Shown in pieces: positions 4,995 to 7,281 of a DNA stretch of 7,281 nt. Origin of the DNA: Ignavibacteriota bacterium. Lineage in GTDB: Bacteria > Bacteroidota > Ignavibacteria > Tepidaquicellales > Tepidaquicellaceae. The notes under the pieces are model-generated. The model did not search any database. It saw nothing but the letters and a program-made list of their open reading frames with translations, and had not been told where the DNA came from. Positions within the stretch are counted from its first letter, which is position 1. Each line of letters begins with the position of its first letter. The position numbers and the translations under genes were made by a program. The stretch is taken from contig PNBM01000362.1 of the NCBI GenBank assembly GCA_003135995.1, positions 4,422 through 11,702 of the forward strand, read 5' to 3'.

Positions 4995-7281
4995 ATGAAA
5001 AAAACTTTTTTTACTAACATTAGTGAGAAAAAGAGGTTTTTTTATTATTTGTTACTTACATCATTTGTAATAACAACTTCTTTTTACTTAGGTGGTTGTA
5101 CAGCTGCAAAAGAACCTCCTCCGGTCGAAAACACACATATACAGGATTCTATCAATATTTATACTGCAATTGAGAACTCTCTAAAAGAATACAAGCACGC
5201 TCTGGTTCTGAATGAAGCTCAAAGCGAAGCAACCAAAGAGACATTTGAGAATAGTCTGACTATTCTTAAAAAAGTTGACAATCGTATTATTGATGACCCA
5301 AAATATCTCGTATGGAAAAAAGATTATGCCGAACTTTCAAAAAGCATAGTTCAGGATTATTTATTTACACAAAGTAATATTTCAGGCAAAAGTGAAGTTT
5401 TCAAGTTTGCAAAACGATTCGGCGTTGAATACGAGGAAAAGAAAGAATTTGCAGATATCGAAGCGAAAGAGGAATTGCCCAACGGAAGCGATATTCCTCT
5501 AATCAGGAATAAAGCCGTTGATGAATATATTGATTTCTTTTCCAAGACAGACCGGGGAAGAGGTTTCATTGATAAAACTCTTTACAGGTCGGGAAAATAT
5601 TTTCCGATTATGAGAAAAATCCTTAGATTTTATAACGTTCCGGAAGAACTGATTTATCTTTCTGTTCAGGAATCAGGTTTGAATCCTGTAATCGTTTCAA
5701 GAGCAGGCGCAACAGGACTCTGGCAATTTATGGCAACTACAGGAAGTGCCTATGGTTTAACACAGGATGATAAACGTGATGACAGAAGAGATTTTGAAAA
5801 ATCAACCGATGCTGCTGCCCGTCATCTGAAGGATTTGTATAAATCGTTTGGTGACTGGTATCTCGCCTTCGCAGCTTATAATGCAGGACCGGGAAGAGTG
5901 ACAGCCGGAATCAGCAAGAGCGGTTCAAAAGATTACTGGGAAGTCAGAAATTATTTGCCGGGCGAAACAAAAAATTATGTACCTTCAATACTTGCATTAT
6001 CTTTTATTTTCAGAAATCCAGGTGATTATGGTTTTAAGAATGTTGAATATGGTGAGCCTGTAACCTACGACAGGGTAAACGTTAAAGGAGAAATATCATT
6101 GACTAACATTGCAGAATATTGCAATAGCGATATTGAAACTATTCACGATTTGAATCCTGAATTAACACAGGAATCAGTTCCATCATACACTGTTCCTTAT
6201 CAACTAAGAATTCCTCACGGAACTTACAATACTTTTAGTTCGAATTACAGGAAATCACCGGAATTTACTAAGAATGAATCTTTTATTCCTGAATATGCAG
6301 GTAATGAAAATAAAGGCTACCAAAAAGAAGTAGCAAATGTTACTTATGCAGTAAAAAATTACGACCCGGGTGACCCGAGATATGTTGGAAGTGTAACGGG
6401 AAAAAAGAAATTGTCTTTTAAATTCAATACTTGTGAAAACCTTTGCAGTACGGCAGATTCATTTTATGTAAGGTCTACAGATATAAGAATATGGAATAAC
6501 TTTTCATATACAACTTTTCCGATGAAAGACCAGGAGCTCATTGTATATTTAGGCGATAAATCTTTTTATAAATTTACAGGAATTAAAGAACCGGTAGTGC
6601 AGGATACAGCAAAAGTTAGTATTCCAGATTCACTTTCGAGAAAAGAATTCGGGAAAGATGACAAAAAAAATCTTCCTTACGTTAAAATTGGAACAACCCC
6701 CGACCCGAAAGACAACAAAACTACTAAACCGGATAAAACAACTAAAACAGATAAACCTAATAATTCGACTCCCCAAATATATGTAGTTAAGGATGGTGAT
6801 TATCTAAGTAAGATTGCTGAAAATTACAATGTGAGTCTTTCAGACTTAAAAGCATGGAATAATCTTGAAGGTGATAAAATATTTGTCGGACAAAAAATCA
6901 AAATATTCGGAGATAAAATTGTTCCTGACAAAAAAGATAAAAAAGAAGATAACACAAAAAGCAAAACTGTACATATAGTTGAAAGCGGAGAAACTCTTTC
7001 CGGCATAGCGGATAATTATGGTGTTACCGTTGATGACCTTGTTGAATGGAATAACCTCGAAAGCAATAAAATTCTTGTCGGACAGAAGTTAACTATTATT
7101 GAGCCGAAGCTGATGAAAAAAACAAATGATACTAAAAAATCCAAAACGACAACACACACTGTAAAAGAGGGTGAGAACCTGACTATGATTGCCGATAAAT
7201 ATGGCGTCGACGTTGAGGATATTAAAGACTGGAACAATTTAAAAAGCAATGTTATAAAACCCGGACAAACACTAATCGTTT
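4995..7281 (+). CDS. mltD: MltD-like lipoprotein lytic murein transglycosylase with LysM repeats (3' end outside window)
   Basis: The frame starts at the ATG at 4995 and stays open to the right edge, giving 762 residues without a stop. The N-terminus has EKKR, a hydrophobic stretch (15-31) and a lipobox LGGC with C35, so the protein is likely an outer-membrane lipoprotein. Residues 36 to about 195 are helical and of unknown role. The SLT catalytic domain covers about 200-330: YRSGKYFPIMRKILRFYNVPEELIYL leads to QESGLNP, with catalytic glutamate E226, then GLWQFM (241-246) and AAYNAGPGR (293-301). These enzymes cleave peptidoglycan glycan strands, forming 1,6-anhydro ends. LysM-like units follow: two divergent (about 361-408 and 451-519) and three canonical (596-638, 660-702, 721 onward), separated by K/D/T-rich linkers. 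LysM binds N-acetylglucosamine in the wall. The start lacks a Shine-Dalgarno. The protein is longer than E. coli MltD (about 450 residues, two LysM). Confidence 0.9.
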   Translation, partial: MKKTFFTNISEKKRFFYYLLLTSFVITTSFYLGGCTAAKEPPPVENTHIQDSINIYTAIENSLKEYKHALVLNEAQSEATKETFENSLTILKKVDNRIIDDPKYLVWKKDYAELSKSIVQDYLFTQSNISGKSEVFKFAKRFGVEYEEKKEFADIEAKEELPNGSDIPLIRNKAVDEYIDFFSKTDRGRGFIDKTLYRSGKYFPIMRKILRFYNVPEELIYLSVQESGLNPVIVSRAGATGLWQFMATTGSAYGLTQDDKRDDRRDFEKSTDAAARHLKDLYKSFGDWYLAFAAYNAGPGRVTAGISKSGSKDYWEVRNYLPGETKNYVPSILALSFIFRNPGDYGFKNVEYGEPVTYDRVNVKGEISLTNIAEYCNSDIETIHDLNPELTQESVPSYTVPYQLRIPHGTYNTFSSNYRKSPEFTKNESFIPEYAGNENKGYQKEVANVTYAVKNYDPGDPRYVGSVTGKKKLSFKFNTCENLCSTADSFYVRSTDIRIWNNFSYTTFPMKDQELIVYLGDKSFYKFTGIKEPVVQDTAKVSIPDSLSRKEFGKDDKKNLPYVKIGTTPDPKDNKTTKPDKTTKTDKPNNSTPQIYVVKDGDYLSKIAENYNVSLSDLKAWNNLEGDKIFVGQKIKIFGDKIVPDKKDKKEDNTKSKTVHIVESGETLSGIADNYGVTVDDLVEWNNLESNKILVGQKLTIIEPKLMKKTNDTKKSKTTTHTVKEGENLTMIADKYGVDVEDIKDWNNLKSNVIKPGQTLIV
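6780..7281 (+). repeat. Three tandem LysM-encoding repeats within the transglycosylase gene
   Basis: Units start at 6780, 6972 and 7155, about 61-64 codons apart including linkers. Each encodes V-x-x-G-(D/E)-x-L-x-x-IA-x-x-Y-x-V ... W-N-N-L ... G-Q. Units one and two are also alike at base level around the WNNLE and VGQK codons (near 6853-6896 and 7045-7088), suggesting fairly recent duplication. The third unit is cut by the window edge. Confidence 0.85.

Noticed and set aside
6824..7249. Two minus-strand frames with serine/leucine-rich products opposite the LysM repeats
   Set aside because: They arise from the repeated lysine/aspartate codons of the LysM region; the + strand frame is clearly the gene.

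Overview
This is an AT-rich bacterial stretch that reads as ordinary chromosome with a few accessory-looking genes. No rRNA, tRNA, CRISPR array, transposase or phage gene is visible. Most genes lack a Shine-Dalgarno sequence. The window also has a lipoprotein lytic transglycosylase with many LysM repeats, a ComEC-type metallo-hydrolase and a small exported TonB-C-like protein. Together these suggest a Gram-negative member of the Bacteroidota/Ignavibacteriota (FCB) group. That placement is inferred from gene style only.

Left part (1-2889), all on the + strand. It opens with the C-terminal part of a ComEC/Rec2-type metallo-beta-lactamase domain (1-618, cut by the window edge). Next is an Acg-family FMN-dependent nitroreductase-like protein (807-1835), coupled by a 4-base ATGA overlap to a small membrane isoprenylcysteine carboxyl methyltransferase-like protein (1832-2287). 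A four-helix, histidine-bearing membrane protein resembling DUF2231 follows (2419-2889).

Middle (2890-4654). Two convergent genes are separated by about 300 bases. That gap holds degenerate 7-base repeats (GTGAAAM) in opposite orientations around an AT-rich spacer, able to form one large imperfect hairpin. The - strand then carries an RluD-type 23S rRNA pseudouridine synthase (3186-4175, TTG start). Divergent from it is a small exported protein (4283-4654), which has the only clear Shine-Dalgarno site in the window.

Right part (4655-7281). A 340-base non-coding stretch contains a less AT-rich island ending in a clear intrinsic terminator with a GAAA tetraloop. After it begins a MltD-like lipoprotein lytic transglycosylase (4995 to the right edge, no stop reached). 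It has a catalytic SLT domain, two divergent LysM-like units and at least three canonical LysM repeats.

The genes do not form one obvious pathway. DNA uptake, flavin redox chemistry, membrane methylation, rRNA modification and cell-wall turnover sit side by side. I found no convincing new multi-gene system. The most unusual items are the inverted heptamer arrays, the structured island upstream of the terminator, and the LysM architecture of the transglycosylase.
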